Shown: positions 14,639 through 23,760, numbered from the stretch's first letter. The stretch: 30,114 bases of DNA from Firmicutes bacterium UBA5286 (GCA_002408465.1 DHSM01000030.1:44163-74276); one strand, 5' to 3'. Numbers and translations are program-made. Notes: generated from the sequence alone by a model not told the origin.

Positions 14639-15421
14639 TTAATCTGCGTGGTAGTAAATAATCTTGTCAGATAAATAGACTTCATCCGGGGCGACGGCAG
14701 CAAAGGCAAAGGTCGTTCCAACTGCTCCAAACTTCGCTGTGAGAAAAGCTACGTAGGTCCAGTGGTTGCTGTCTACGTTAAGCCCCATATTCTGGTGAAT
14801 CTTCCACACCAGCTGGGAACAATAGAGGGCAGAGTCTGTAGTCTTGTTTAAAAAGTTCCAGTTGTAAGGGGTGCTGCCATCAGTGCCGTATTTGTTTTTT
14901 GCCCAATTCAGGGCAGCAGCCACTTCACTGCTGCTCTTGCCGCTGGTATAGCCCAAAGCCACAGGTTGCCCCTGCTGCCAGGAAGACAGGGGACGCAGTC
15001 TGACGCCGTCACTGTTGGATTCATAAACTGTATTGTTGCCGTTATAAGTTCCGGAGTGCGAGTAGTAAAGGGCATAAACATTAAAAAATTTCTTGTTATT
15101 GATATGCATCACGTCGCCAACCCACAGCCAATCCCAGGGCACAGATTGGATTGTCGCTGCAGGTGAGGCCTGATCATTGCCCCGGGTGTTAAGGGCAGCA
15201 TCCCGCAGCCGCTTTGCTGCAAAAGCTTGCCTGGCAGCTGTTTCTGCCTGAGCGAGGTTCTTGGTGTAATTTGGATCGGTAGCCTGCAGTTCGGCTGCCT
15301 GTCTTTCCATTTCTCCTGCAAAATCCTGCTTTTGTTGGGGATGGGTCTGAGCCCAGGCAGAGAAGGGCAGCGCGACTATCAGCAGAGCCAGACAAAACGA
15401 TAGTAGTTTGCGCAAGGACAT
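14639..15421 (-). CDS. Secreted permuted papain-fold (YiiX/C92-like) cysteine hydrolase
   Basis: A 260-residue protein with a Sec signal (MSLRKLLSFCLALLIVALPFSAWA, cleavage after AWA). A Gln/Ala-rich linker is followed by the permuted catalytic domain. GDVMHI precedes YYSHSGTYNG, which supplies the His. YCSQLVWKIHQNMG supplies the Cys, and the domain ends PDEVYLSDKIIYY. In this family the His comes before the Cys, the reverse of NlpC/P60. Related enzymes cleave amide or thioester bonds in lipids or wall peptides; the substrate here is not known. Start ATG 15421 has GGAGGAATT upstream on the minus strand. Confidence 0.8.
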   Translation of the reverse strand: MSLRKLLSFCLALLIVALPFSAWAQTHPQQKQDFAGEMERQAAELQATDPNYTKNLAQAETAARQAFAAKRLRDAALNTRGNDQASPAATIQSVPWDWLWVGDVMHINNKKFFNVYALYYSHSGTYNGNNTVYESNSDGVRLRPLSSWQQGQPVALGYTSGKSSSEVAAALNWAKNKYGTDGSTPYNWNFLNKTTDSALYCSQLVWKIHQNMGLNVDSNHWTYVAFLTAKFGAVGTTFAFAAVAPDEVYLSDKIIYYHAD

Positions 15422-15561
15422 GTCAATTCCTCCCGAAGTAATTATTACTGGGTTTTATCCCAGACTTTATATGTATATGTGAAAAATAAAAAACAGAACT
15501 CAGCAAATTATGTATTTGCAATTTGCTAAATATGGTATAATCATACAGATGTGAATCCAGC

Positions 15562-15589
15562 TTGCAGATAATGCGAAGCATGATATAAT
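15562..15589 (+). promoter_or_regulatory. Likely promoter of the PAP2 gene
   Basis: TTGCAG (15562-15567), 16-nt spacer, TATAAT (15584-15589), placed 31 nt before the ATG. Another TATAAT at 15536-15541 has only a poorly spaced -35 box. Confidence 0.45.
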
Positions 15590-15620
15590 ACATCAGGCTT
15601 ATGGGAGAGGGGGGGGAATT

Positions 15621-16433
15621 ATGGAACTGGCAATAATTCTTTTGGTTTTTTTAATCGCTTTCAGAAAAGATTTGCTGGAACTGAGATCTTTCTCCCTGCA
15701 AAATGAGCAGGATAAATTTATTTTGAAGTTAGGCCTGGGCTTATTGGGACTGGCTCTGCTGGTTGCAGGCACCGATCGCTTCGTGCAAATGCTGGAGATT
15801 AAATATCATCCGGAAATTTTCTTTCTCAATGACTGGCTGCGGAGCCTGCCCTATAATGACCTGTCAGTCTATTTCGGCTACAACTCAAGGATTCTCCTTC
15901 GGATAATCAGGGCAGTGTATCACTACGGCTTTTTTGTGCCCTGTATCTTTCTCATCATCCGGGCTGTGGCCCGGAGAGATCTCCGCAGTTTATCCTTGCT
16001 GATTTTCAGCACCTTCGCTTTTCACTATGCAGTTCATTTTCCCTTTTACTTTTTTACCGAGGGCCATCAGATCTGGTATGTCAAGGGAATCATGGTCCCC
16101 TTGTTTAGGACCATCTCGCCTCTGGACCATGTCTTCCCCAGCATGCATGCTTCAATGTCGGTGACATCAATGCTCTTGGCCTGGCGGCAACCAAACAAGG
16201 CCACCCGGATTCTGTATTCAATTTTCTGTCCCCTAGTCATCTTCTCGACCTTCTATCTGCAGATTCACTGGACCATTGATGCCGTCGCCGGCGCCATCAT
16301 CGGCGTAGCAGCAGTTAAGTTCGCTGAATATGCTACTGCCCAGGGCTGGTTATATCTTATTATTGCTAGACTTAATCAAACCTGGGCGCTGCTTAGGCGT
16401 CCCGCATCCAAAGAATTGTCATCCCGCGGCTAG
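15621..16433 (+). CDS. PAP2-family membrane phosphatase (AUR1-like)
   Basis: A 270-residue protein with about six membrane helices. The phosphatase motifs are HVFPSMHASMS (motif 2, with the catalytic His) and STFYLQIHWTIDAVAG (motif 3, with the nucleophilic His and the Asp). The first motif (KxxxxxxRP) is not clear. The arrangement and the Thr in place of Arg in motif 3 resemble the inositol-phosphorylceramide-synthase-like branch of PAP2 proteins. It probably dephosphorylates or transfers a lipid phosphate headgroup at the outer face of the membrane. Start ATG 15621 has a strong GGAGAGGGGGGG box. A single-gene unit with promoter and terminator. Confidence 0.85.
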   Translation: MELAIILLVFLIAFRKDLLELRSFSLQNEQDKFILKLGLGLLGLALLVAGTDRFVQMLEIKYHPEIFFLNDWLRSLPYNDLSVYFGYNSRILLRIIRAVYHYGFFVPCIFLIIRAVARRDLRSLSLLIFSTFAFHYAVHFPFYFFTEGHQIWYVKGIMVPLFRTISPLDHVFPSMHASMSVTSMLLAWRQPNKATRILYSIFCPLVIFSTFYLQIHWTIDAVAGAIIGVAAVKFAEYATAQGWLYLIIARLNQTWALLRRPASKELSSRG

Positions 16434-16445
16434 GCCGCGGTTTTT
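16424..16445 (+). terminator. Intrinsic terminator
   Basis: CCGCGGC-TAG-GCCGCGG followed by TTTTT, overlapping the end of the PAP2 gene. A near copy of the TAG-loop and right arm recurs at about 18050. Confidence 0.85.
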
Positions 16446-16517
16446 GTGCAAGATACTGATCATAAAGCTAGAGGAAAGTTAGCCAAAGCCTGAAATCAAT
16501 AAAAGGAGATGAGTACT

Positions 16518-16979
16518 ATGGCTAGAAAGTCATATACCGAGAAGCTCCAGGACAGTAAAGACATGCCAGTAGTAAAGGAGCTTACTGACCCAAAAGCAAT
16601 CGCCCGCTACGGAGGCCCCAAGATGCTTATAGCGCCTCCCCTTGCCTATGATGAAATTATGGCTAAGGTGCCAGATGGGAAACTCCTGACTGCAGATAGC
16701 ATTCGGGATTATCTGGCCAAAAAACATCAAGCAGATTTTACCTGCCCCCTGACCGCCGGTATATTCATGAATATTGTTGCTCACGCTTCGGAAGAGCGGG
16801 GAGTGGAGGAAACGCCATATTGGCGGACCCTGAAAAAAGACGGGGAGCTGAATCCGAAGTACCCTGGAGGGATTGAAAGGCAGAAAGAACGTTTGCAGGC
16901 TGAAGGGCATACGGTCACACAGAGGGGAAAGCGCTTTTTCGTCCAGGGTTACCAAGAGAAGCTCATTGAGTTAGAATAA
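16518..16979 (+). CDS. MGMT-family (alkyltransferase-like) protein
   Basis: A 153-residue protein. I chose ATG 16518 because AAAGGAG (16502-16508) touches the earlier ATG at 16509, and the family begins MARKSY. I recall close relatives annotated as MGMT family protein. GKLLTADSIRDYLAKKHQADFTCPL resembles the helix-turn-helix of O6-methylguanine DNA methyltransferases. The alkyl-accepting PCHR motif is not present; a single Cys in FTCPLTAGIF takes its place. It may therefore recognise DNA damage without repairing it, like alkyltransferase-like proteins, or act elsewhere. The C-terminus (GHTVTQRGKRFFVQGYQEKL) is well conserved in relatives as I recall. Function unproven. Confidence 0.65.
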   Translation: MARKSYTEKLQDSKDMPVVKELTDPKAIARYGGPKMLIAPPLAYDEIMAKVPDGKLLTADSIRDYLAKKHQADFTCPLTAGIFMNIVAHASEERGVEETPYWRTLKKDGELNPKYPGGIERQKERLQAEGHTVTQRGKRFFVQGYQEKLIELE

Positions 16980-16987
16980 GAACTGTT

Positions 16988-17016
16988 ATCCCGCGGTAGC
17001 CGCGGGATTCTTTTTT
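16988..17016 (+). terminator. Intrinsic terminator
   Basis: ATCCCGCGG-TAG-CCGCGGGAT followed by TCTTTTTT. Confidence 0.88.
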
Positions 17017-17164
17017 ATATGTATGGGAGGTATTTGTAGCAGTCATCTCGAAATATAACGGTAAATTTGTCACAGTAATCTGGTAAAATACAGTAACGTT
17101 GATATCGAAGATGAATTTATGCATGTATAACATTTTGTTAAACAAGGAAGGAATGTAAGATGGG

Positions 17165-17636
17165 ATGAAAAATCGCCGAATTCTGCCCAAAGTGCGGGAT
17201 AGTTGGAGCTACTTATATGTAGAACATGCTCGAATAGACCAGGAAGATAAAGGAATATGCCTGCATGACGAATCTGGTCGTGTCCATGTTCCGTGTGCTT
17301 CTCTATCTTTATTAATGCTAGGTCCTGGGACTACAGTAACTCATGCCGCCATTAAGACCACATCTGAGGCTGGTTGTCTAATTGCTTGGTGTGGCGAACA
17401 GGGTGTGCGGTTCTACGCTCAGGGGCTGGGTGAAACCCGCAGTGCGGCAAACTTATTACAGCAAGCTCGTTATTGTTTAGATGAGCAATTACGCTTAAAA
17501 GTCATCAGGAAAATGTACCAAATGAGATTTCAAGAGTTATTGGATGAAGGGCTAACTCTCCGGCAAATAAGGCAAAGAAGGAGCCCGCGTGCGAGCTGCC
17601 TATGCTCTAGCAGGTGATACTTATGGAATTGAGTGA
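17165..17636 (+). pseudogene. cas1: Truncated, frameshifted type I-E cas1 remnant
   Basis: The first 136 or so residues match Cas1 of type I-E: ILPKVRDSWSYLYVEHARIDQED, VHVPCASLSLLMLGPGTTVTHAA, GCLIAWCGEQGVRFYAQG and LDEQLRLKVIRKMYQMRF. At about 17568-17571 a frameshift occurs. In the next frame the family sequence continues as GKEGARVRAAYALAGDTYGIE and stops at TGA 17634. Intact Cas1e is about 300 residues, so the C-terminal half with most catalytic residues is missing. The break joins directly to a reverse-oriented transposase fragment. No other type I-E gene is present. It must be non-functional for spacer acquisition. Confidence 0.85.
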
Positions 17637-17960
17637 GAGAGCTTGGGTGAATTACATCTTCCTCTGGTGCCATATCAAGGAAGTATTTAAATGACATATC
17701 ATACCTAGATCTTTCAACCAAATCTACATCAGAAAGATTGTAAATATTTTTGAGCAAAAGATACTTAAACATCCGGAGGGGGTCATTGCCCCCCGACCAT
17801 TATTTGGACAGTACTTCGGAATTAACTCTTTGTAGACAAATGAAAAATCTACCGACTCTTTAATTTGTCGCAGTAAGTTATTTTTAGGGATAATGAGATC
17901 GTAGATATCGGAATATGGACTGAGAGAAAAAGACATCTGTGGAATTCCTATATCATCCAT
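17634..17960 (-). pseudogene. Truncated, frameshifted IS1182-like transposase
   Basis: From ATG 17960 the frame reads DLIIPKNNLLRQIKESVDFSFVYKEL and YCPNNGRGAMTPS, the N-terminal domain of IS1182-type transposases. Near 17775 the frame shifts, and the family sequence continues as MFKYLLLKNIYNLSDVDLVE, then RSRYDMSFKYFLDMAPEEDV and IHPSSLTQF. It then runs into cas1e antisense sequence. Only about 110 of the roughly 450-550 residues expected remain and the catalytic DDE domain is absent. Confidence 0.8.
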
Positions 17961-18046
17961 CTCTGCATTAATATGCCTCTATTATACCACAAAAAAGGAC
18001 GCGCTTCTATAAAAGAAGTACGTCCTTTAGGAACTTTTTCAGTGGC
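17634..18046 (-). mobile_element. Remnant of an IS1182-like insertion sequence, one end only
   Basis: It includes the 5' part of a transposase (minus strand), a TATAAT box (minus, 17981-17986) and a hairpin AAAGGACG...CGTCCTTT (17994-18028) that could insulate the element. The apparent outer end reads GGCCACTGAAAAAGTTCC on the minus strand (18029-18046). The other end is missing; the fragment joins cas1e at about 17634. Confidence 0.65.
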
Positions 18047-18066
18047 CTCGGCTAGGCCGCGTTTTT

Positions 18067-18089
18067 TTTGTACAGTAGAACTGTACAAA
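18067..18089. promoter_or_regulatory. 23-bp perfect dyad upstream of the cas operon
   Basis: TTTGTACAGT-AGA-ACTGTACAAA with 10-bp arms. It lies 163 nt before cas3, next to a terminator-like GGCTAGGCCGCG + T-tract (about 18050-18069). As DNA it has the symmetry of a dimeric repressor site; as RNA it forms a hairpin. A TATAAT at 18157-18162 downstream is a possible -10 box but has a poor -35. Confidence 0.5.
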
Positions 18090-18252
18090 TTCATTGATGT
18101 TGTTAATTATTCCAGATAACGACAGGAAAAAAGACTTTCTACAACGAATAACTACCTATAATTGCATTCTTTGTCACGACTTAATGGTATTATTACAAAC
18201 AATAAAGCTTTTTTAGCGAGTATACCATTCAGAATTTGAAAGGAGTGATTAG

Positions 18253-20613
18253 ATGCAGCGTGTCGGTTTTAAGGATTTCTTTATGTCTGCAACCGGTAAT
18301 ACTCCCTTTCCGTATCAACAAAGATTTGCTAATGATGTAATGTTGCCCAAAGTGCTACATGTGCCGACGGGTGCAGGAAAAACTGCTGGGATGATTCTTG
18401 CTTGGGTTTGGCGGCGTTTCTATCATCCTGAAAAAGATGTTCAAATAAATACTCCACGCAGACTTATTTATTGTCTGCCTATGAGAGTATTAGTAGAACA
18501 AACGAGAGATAACATTCGGAGCATGTTAGCACGATTGACAGAACTTGATCCCCGCGTAGCTGATATCAGTATCACAGTTTTGATGGGAGGTGAGTCTGAA
18601 ACAGATTGGATGCTGAGTCCTGAAAAAGAACAGATCATTATCGGCACACAGGACATGCTCCTTTCTGCTGCTTTGAATCGCGGTTATGCAATGAGCCGAT
18701 TTCGGTGGCCCCATGCCTTTGGGTTGCTAAACAATGATTGCCTGTGGTGTTTTGATGAGGTTCAATTGATGGGCAGCGGGTTTGCAACAAGTATTCAATT
18801 GGAGGCCTTTCGACATTTGTTCGGTACCTTCGGGGCTGTGGATTCAGTCTGGATGTCTGCAACTTTAGAGAAACAATGGTTTTACACTCCAGATGTAAAC
18901 GGCTTGGCAGATGATCAAATCTTGGGGTTATCCGATGAGGATATGGGGGCCGAAGTTTTGATCCGCAGAATGATTGCCCAGAAAACCCTAAGACAAGCGT
19001 CGGAGTCTTTATCCGATTTAAAGAACAAATATCCTGAGGCGGTAGCGAAACGGGTGTTAGAACAGCACATCCCTGGCAAGCTAACATTGGTTATCGTCAA
19101 CCAAGTAGAACGGGCTCAGAAGATTTATCGAGAATTAAAGAAGCACGCTGATGATAGTGTTGACTTAATACTGATGCATTCCAGGTTTCGCTCCGCAGAT
19201 AGGCTTGCATTGAACCAGAGTCTGACTAAGCCAATCAGTGAGGGCGGACGGATCATTGTAAGCACTCAGGTGGTAGAAGCCGGTGTTGATATTTCAGCAG
19301 CCGTATTGTTTACAGAGCTGGCACCATGGCCAAGCCTGGTGCAACGTTTCGGCCGTTGCAATAGATACGGGGAATCTGAGCAAGCAGATATCTTCTGGTT
19401 CGATTTAGAGGAAAAGGATGCGCTCCCATATTCATCAGTGGAAATAGATGAATCAAGGAAAACGATGCTTGATTTGGAAGGGAAATCAGTGTCGCCTAAA
19501 AATCTGCCTCCAAAGGACACTCCTATGATTCATAAACACATAATCCGCCGCAAAGATATTATTGAGCTGTTTGATACTAGCCCAGACCTTTCAGGAAATG
19601 ATATCGATGTCAGTCGTTTTATCCGTGATGGAGAGGATTTAGATGTTCGTGTATATTGGCGGAATTGGGAAGGGGAGAGACCTGACCTGGAAATGCCTGC
19701 TCCTAGCCGGGACGAAATGTGCTCAGTCCAGGTGTGGACAGCAAAGGAGTTTTTGAAGCAGGGGCTTGGGTGGAGATGGGATCACCTGGGCGACAAGTGG
19801 CAACGGGTACAAGGTAGAGATTTGCGCCCTGGCATGGTGATAATGTTACATGCAGAACAGGGGGGATACTCCTCTGATCTGGGTTGGACGAGTAATTCAG
19901 ATGATCTTCCTGTCGTAATAGATGGGGTTAGTGGTCTAAACCAAGACGAAATTGCTGCTGATCACATGACTTATAATGGTGTATGGCTGACTCTGCCCCA
20001 GCATTCAGACAATGTTGTTGCCGAACTGGATTCAATTACCAAAACGCTTCAGATCGAACAAGGTGTGGTCAAGGAATTGAGCATTGCTGCCCGCTGGCAT
20101 GACGCAGGCAAAGCCCATCAGGTCTTTCAAGAAACTATGCTGAGCGGAGGGGAATTACCGCCGACAAAGGACATTATTGCAAAAAGTCCCGCCACGCATC
20201 AACGGCATTCGCAGCGATATTTCCGCCATGAATTAGCTAGCGCTTTAGCATATATGAATTGCGGGGGATCTGATCTGGTTGCCTACCTTGTAGCCGCTCA
20301 TCATGGCAAAGTGCGCCTGTCTATTCGCTCACTTCCGAATGAAAAGTTGCCTGTAGGTCTACCATCTGAGACAAAAATCGCTCGGGGAGTATGGGAAGGA
20401 AGTATTATTAATGCTGCCAATCTTGGTGGCGGGGTAAGCATTCCTGAGCTAAAAGTAGATTTGTCTATGATGGAGATGGGAGAAGGATCTTGGTTAGAAA
20501 AGACTCTAGCTGTAAGGGACAAGCATGGCCCTTTCAGATTATCTTTTCTGGAGGCATTGATACGAAGCGCAGATATTCGGGCCAGCATCAAAGAGGGAAA
20601 GGAGGGAAAATGA
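18253..20613 (+). CDS. cas3: Cas3 helicase-nuclease, type I-G, with C-terminal HD domain
   Basis: A 786-residue protein starting at ATG 18253 with AGGAG 8 nt upstream. Helicase motifs come first: Walker A HVPTGAGKT (residues 36-44), motif II FDEVQLM (167-173; DEVQ in place of DEAH), motif III MSATL, and motif VI QRFGRCNRYGE near 370. The HD nuclease is C-terminal: RWHDAGK (His616-Asp617) and AAHHGK (about 680-685). This helicase-then-HD order is the reverse of usual Cas3 and characterises the I-G (former I-U) subtype. It degrades target DNA after recruitment by the Csx17/Csb1/Csb2 complex. It is the first gene of the cas operon; csx17 starts 1 nt after its stop. Confidence 0.93.
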   Translation: MQRVGFKDFFMSATGNTPFPYQQRFANDVMLPKVLHVPTGAGKTAGMILAWVWRRFYHPEKDVQINTPRRLIYCLPMRVLVEQTRDNIRSMLARLTELDPRVADISITVLMGGESETDWMLSPEKEQIIIGTQDMLLSAALNRGYAMSRFRWPHAFGLLNNDCLWCFDEVQLMGSGFATSIQLEAFRHLFGTFGAVDSVWMSATLEKQWFYTPDVNGLADDQILGLSDEDMGAEVLIRRMIAQKTLRQASESLSDLKNKYPEAVAKRVLEQHIPGKLTLVIVNQVERAQKIYRELKKHADDSVDLILMHSRFRSADRLALNQSLTKPISEGGRIIVSTQVVEAGVDISAAVLFTELAPWPSLVQRFGRCNRYGESEQADIFWFDLEEKDALPYSSVEIDESRKTMLDLEGKSVSPKNLPPKDTPMIHKHIIRRKDIIELFDTSPDLSGNDIDVSRFIRDGEDLDVRVYWRNWEGERPDLEMPAPSRDEMCSVQVWTAKEFLKQGLGWRWDHLGDKWQRVQGRDLRPGMVIMLHAEQGGYSSDLGWTSNSDDLPVVIDGVSGLNQDEIAADHMTYNGVWLTLPQHSDNVVAELDSITKTLQIEQGVVKELSIAARWHDAGKAHQVFQETMLSGGELPPTKDIIAKSPATHQRHSQRYFRHELASALAYMNCGGSDLVAYLVAAHHGKVRLSIRSLPNEKLPVGLPSETKIARGVWEGSIINAANLGGGVSIPELKVDLSMMEMGEGSWLEKTLAVRDKHGPFRLSFLEALIRSADIRASIKEGKEGK

Positions 20614-20614
20614 T

Positions 20615-22801
20615 ATGACCAATACCTTGGCTCTTCTGGGCTGTACCCCTGAACCTCTAATCTATTATCTCAAGGCTCTAGGAGTATTACGCCTTGTCGC
20701 GATGCAAAAAGACCCGGATGTCCGGGGCTGCTGGGAAGGGAATACATTTTATATTACGACTATCTTGAGCCAGGATGAACTGTTAGATTTCTTTATGGAA
20801 GAATATATCCCCTCACCTATCACTGCGCCTTGGAATGGGGGTAGTGGTTATTATGGCGGGTCTGCTGCCTTAACAATAGAACAGATTGAGGCGTCAAAAA
20901 CTGAACGTTTCGCTTCGTACCGAAAAACAATTACAGGTTGCAGAGAGGTCATTCGGCAGGTAGGGCTGCGAGATGCTGCTCCTGATTCAACTGCAAAGTT
21001 GATAATGCTTGCCAACTGCCGCTCTTATTTGCCTGAAGAGGCAGTTGAGATTATGGACTCGCTCTTTGTGATGACGGGGGATTCTAAAGATGGTAGCACT
21101 AATTGGCAGCGAAAGTTTGCACCTATCTTTGGGACCGGGGGCAATGATGGTCGGCTAGAATTTACCTATACGTTCATAAAACACTTGCTGAGCGTTATTC
21201 CGACAACTAATGCCAGTGGTAAGAGCATACAACATAATCTAGCTAGGTTACAAAAGACATTATTCGGTACAGGTAGCCCGGTTCTGGAAAAAGATTCAGT
21301 CGGCCAATATCATCCTGGGGGTATAGGCGGACCCAATAGTGCTAGAGGGGACAGGGATATGTCTCTAGTGAACCCTTGGGATTATATTCTAGCCTTTGAG
21401 GGAGCTATATTGTTCGCTGGCGCGGCCACTAGGCGATTTAGTGGTGAAAGGACTAGCCTTGAAGCATCGTTTCCCTTCAGCGTGGAAGCTACTGCAGCAG
21501 GTTGGAGCACTTTACCTTCTTCAGAAACCGACGATAACCAAAGGAATAGGGGGGAATTTTGGTTACCCTTATGGGGAAATCCTGCAACTTTTCAAGAGGT
21601 CAGGTATGTGTTTTCTGAGGGCAGGGCGCAAATTGGGAGACGGACCGCTCGAAGCGGCTTAGATTTTGCCCGTGCGGTTGGGTCCCTAGGGGTTGATCGA
21701 GGAATACAATCATTCCAGCGGATTGGATTGTTGGCAGGCGACCGAAATGGGAGGGCATACCTTGCAGTGTCCCTTGGACGGTTTCCTGTGCATCATCAGC
21801 CAGCAGTTAACCTTTTTAACGAACTGGATAATTGGTTGGGCAGATTTCGGTCAATGTGCAACGATAAAGGCACACCTGCCCGCTATCGTGGAAAATTGCG
21901 CGCGGTAGAAGAAGCTATGTTTGCTTTTTGCCGTTACGGCGGAGCAAGGCGCCTTCAAGACGTTCTTATCGCCTTAGGTAATGCCGAGCAGGCAATTGCC
22001 CTGATGGCAATGACTACGAGCAAGGACAATTTCAGCATACAGCCCCTTACTTTGTCGCAGAACTGGATACAGTGGGCTGATGATAATTCCCCTGAATTCC
22101 GAATAACTGTTGCGTTAGCTGGTATTGCTGGAGATTCAGAAGGTAAGGTCGGAGGGATTCGGGAAAATTGTGAGCCGGTCGTTAGGGATATTAAAAAGAA
22201 CAGGTTTGTGTGGCAAGATAATAATTTCCACGTACCCCTAACAGATTTCCCTAGGTCGCTGAATAGCATTTTGCGCCTGAGGATGTTGGCCGCAAACAAG
22301 CATAACCTCGAATTCTTGCCCTTGGCCAGCAAGGTGCCAGCATCTACTGCGGATGTTAACCAGTATTTAATAACCCAATTAGATGAGCCCCGAATGCTGG
22401 GGCTGCTGAAAGGGTTGACCCTCATTAACTATCGATACTATCCCGGAAAAATCAATTCAATAAGTATTGTCCCCAGTGCGTTTCATCCTGTCTATGCTTT
22501 GCTCAAACTATTGTTTTTGCCAAATAAGTTCTCCTGGCCTAAGGGATCCCAACCTATAACAATTCGCCCGGAATTATCAATACTGTCTCGACTGGCAGGC
22601 CGAGACATTTCAGGAGCAACAAAGGTTGCGTTGCGAAGACTGGTATCTAGCGGCCTCGTACCAAAGCTATCCTCCACAGGAGTGGATTCTCTTGTTACAT
22701 CTGCTGAAACATCCAAGCGCATCGCAGGAGCTTTGCTTATTCCAGTTTACGACTGGCGCAGACTTGCTGATTTTACATTAGTTAAACCCCAAGAAAATTG
22801 A
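20615..22801 (+). CDS. csx17: Csx17, large subunit (Cas8-type) of type I-G
   Basis: A 728-residue protein. The N-terminus (LLGCTPEPLIYYLKALGVLR, then LVAMQKDPDVRGCWEGNTF, then ITAPWNGGSGYYGG) is the hallmark of Csx17. Other blocks are NPWDYILAFEGAILFAGAATRR and FWLPLWGNPA, and the C-terminus has GALLIPVYDWRRLADFTL. In type I-G it is the large subunit that probably recognises the PAM and helps form the effector. It starts 1 nt after cas3, with GGAGGGAAA as binding site, and is followed closely by csb1. Full length for the family. Confidence 0.93.
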   Translation: MTNTLALLGCTPEPLIYYLKALGVLRLVAMQKDPDVRGCWEGNTFYITTILSQDELLDFFMEEYIPSPITAPWNGGSGYYGGSAALTIEQIEASKTERFASYRKTITGCREVIRQVGLRDAAPDSTAKLIMLANCRSYLPEEAVEIMDSLFVMTGDSKDGSTNWQRKFAPIFGTGGNDGRLEFTYTFIKHLLSVIPTTNASGKSIQHNLARLQKTLFGTGSPVLEKDSVGQYHPGGIGGPNSARGDRDMSLVNPWDYILAFEGAILFAGAATRRFSGERTSLEASFPFSVEATAAGWSTLPSSETDDNQRNRGEFWLPLWGNPATFQEVRYVFSEGRAQIGRRTARSGLDFARAVGSLGVDRGIQSFQRIGLLAGDRNGRAYLAVSLGRFPVHHQPAVNLFNELDNWLGRFRSMCNDKGTPARYRGKLRAVEEAMFAFCRYGGARRLQDVLIALGNAEQAIALMAMTTSKDNFSIQPLTLSQNWIQWADDNSPEFRITVALAGIAGDSEGKVGGIRENCEPVVRDIKKNRFVWQDNNFHVPLTDFPRSLNSILRLRMLAANKHNLEFLPLASKVPASTADVNQYLITQLDEPRMLGLLKGLTLINYRYYPGKINSISIVPSAFHPVYALLKLLFLPNKFSWPKGSQPITIRPELSILSRLAGRDISGATKVALRRLVSSGLVPKLSSTGVDSLVTSAETSKRIAGALLIPVYDWRRLADFTLVKPQEN

Positions 22802-22815
22802 GAGGAGATGTTTTG

Positions 22816-23760
22816 ATGGCTGTAAAAATGGCTGACTTCAAGGACACTAATCGGTTGTTGCTGGAAGCTGTCCTCGTGCCTGTACAGGGAACTCGGTTCC
22901 AGCCCACAGGCTTTCCCAACCTTGGTGCCGCAACTTTTCCCCGCTCCGATGGAGGCGAAATGCTGCTGGTTGAGTCTGCGCAATCAATGGCAAATCATCT
23001 GGAGGCTGTTTGCTGGGATGAACAACGGAACGATCTTGTCGAGGAACTGACTGGCTTGCCCTATGTCAGGGTGTTGGATAAGGATGGAGGTATGATTACA
23101 AACTCGATTCTTGAATCCCATCGTATCAACTCGCCATACATCCTTGAGGGAACGGATAATTCTTTTGTAGAAAGGCTTAAGGAAGAAACTGCTGCAACTT
23201 CGGATAGCACAATTGATATTCCTAGATTCGCACGTTGTGTATTTAAGTACGATCCTAACGCTGTGTTGCATGGTGTTTTTATTGCGAAGAAGGAGATTGG
23301 CGGTGGAAGGTTAAGACTGCAAAGGGTTTTATCAGGTTTTATTGAAGCGGATAATGTGCATCCAGCAGAGAGCGGTGGAGTAAAATTAGATCGAGTTAAT
23401 CCCACTGGGGATACTGGTAAGGGTTTTGGTCATGTGCCTTTTCACCGTACTGAATTTGTGGCCAATTCCATCAAGGCTTACTTTAACCTTGATCTGGCAA
23501 CTTTACGGGCGTACAACCTCGGGCAAGACGCCGAAGAATTGCTGGTAAATATCGCAATTTGGAAGATTCACCAACTGTTAAGTAGCGGATTGCGGCTGCG
23601 CACAGCTTGCGATTTAGATGCCAAGGAATTGACGGTTACCAAACCGACAGGATTTACAGTGCCTGACGAAGCAAGCTTGGCCAGCGCCATTCGTGCCGGC
23701 ATCGAGAAGTGCGCTGAAAGATTTGCTGACCCTTTGCTGACAGATGTTATTTGGGGCTAG
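22816..23760 (+). CDS. csb1: Csb1 (GSU0053-type Cas7), crRNA backbone subunit
   Basis: A 314-residue protein. I chose ATG 22816, 9 nt after GGAG; a TTG at 22798 would overlap csx17. Family blocks: LLLEAVLVPVQGTRFQPTGFPNLGAA (near the start), LLVESAQSMANHLEAVCWD, VLDKDGGMITNSILESHRINSPYI, RFARCVFKYDPNAVLHGVF and KGFGHVPFHRTEFVA. Csb1 is the Cas7 protein of type I-G and would coat the guide region of the crRNA in several copies. It lies between csx17 and csb2, as usual for this subtype. Confidence 0.92.
   Translation: MAVKMADFKDTNRLLLEAVLVPVQGTRFQPTGFPNLGAATFPRSDGGEMLLVESAQSMANHLEAVCWDEQRNDLVEELTGLPYVRVLDKDGGMITNSILESHRINSPYILEGTDNSFVERLKEETAATSDSTIDIPRFARCVFKYDPNAVLHGVFIAKKEIGGGRLRLQRVLSGFIEADNVHPAESGGVKLDRVNPTGDTGKGFGHVPFHRTEFVANSIKAYFNLDLATLRAYNLGQDAEELLVNIAIWKIHQLLSSGLRLRTACDLDAKELTVTKPTGFTVPDEASLASAIRAGIEKCAERFADPLLTDVIWG

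Noticed and set aside
17165..17636. A second active Cas1 serving the array.
   Set aside because: The gene is frameshifted and lacks the C-terminal half, and its subtype (I-E) differs from the I-G operon, which has its own Cas4-Cas1.
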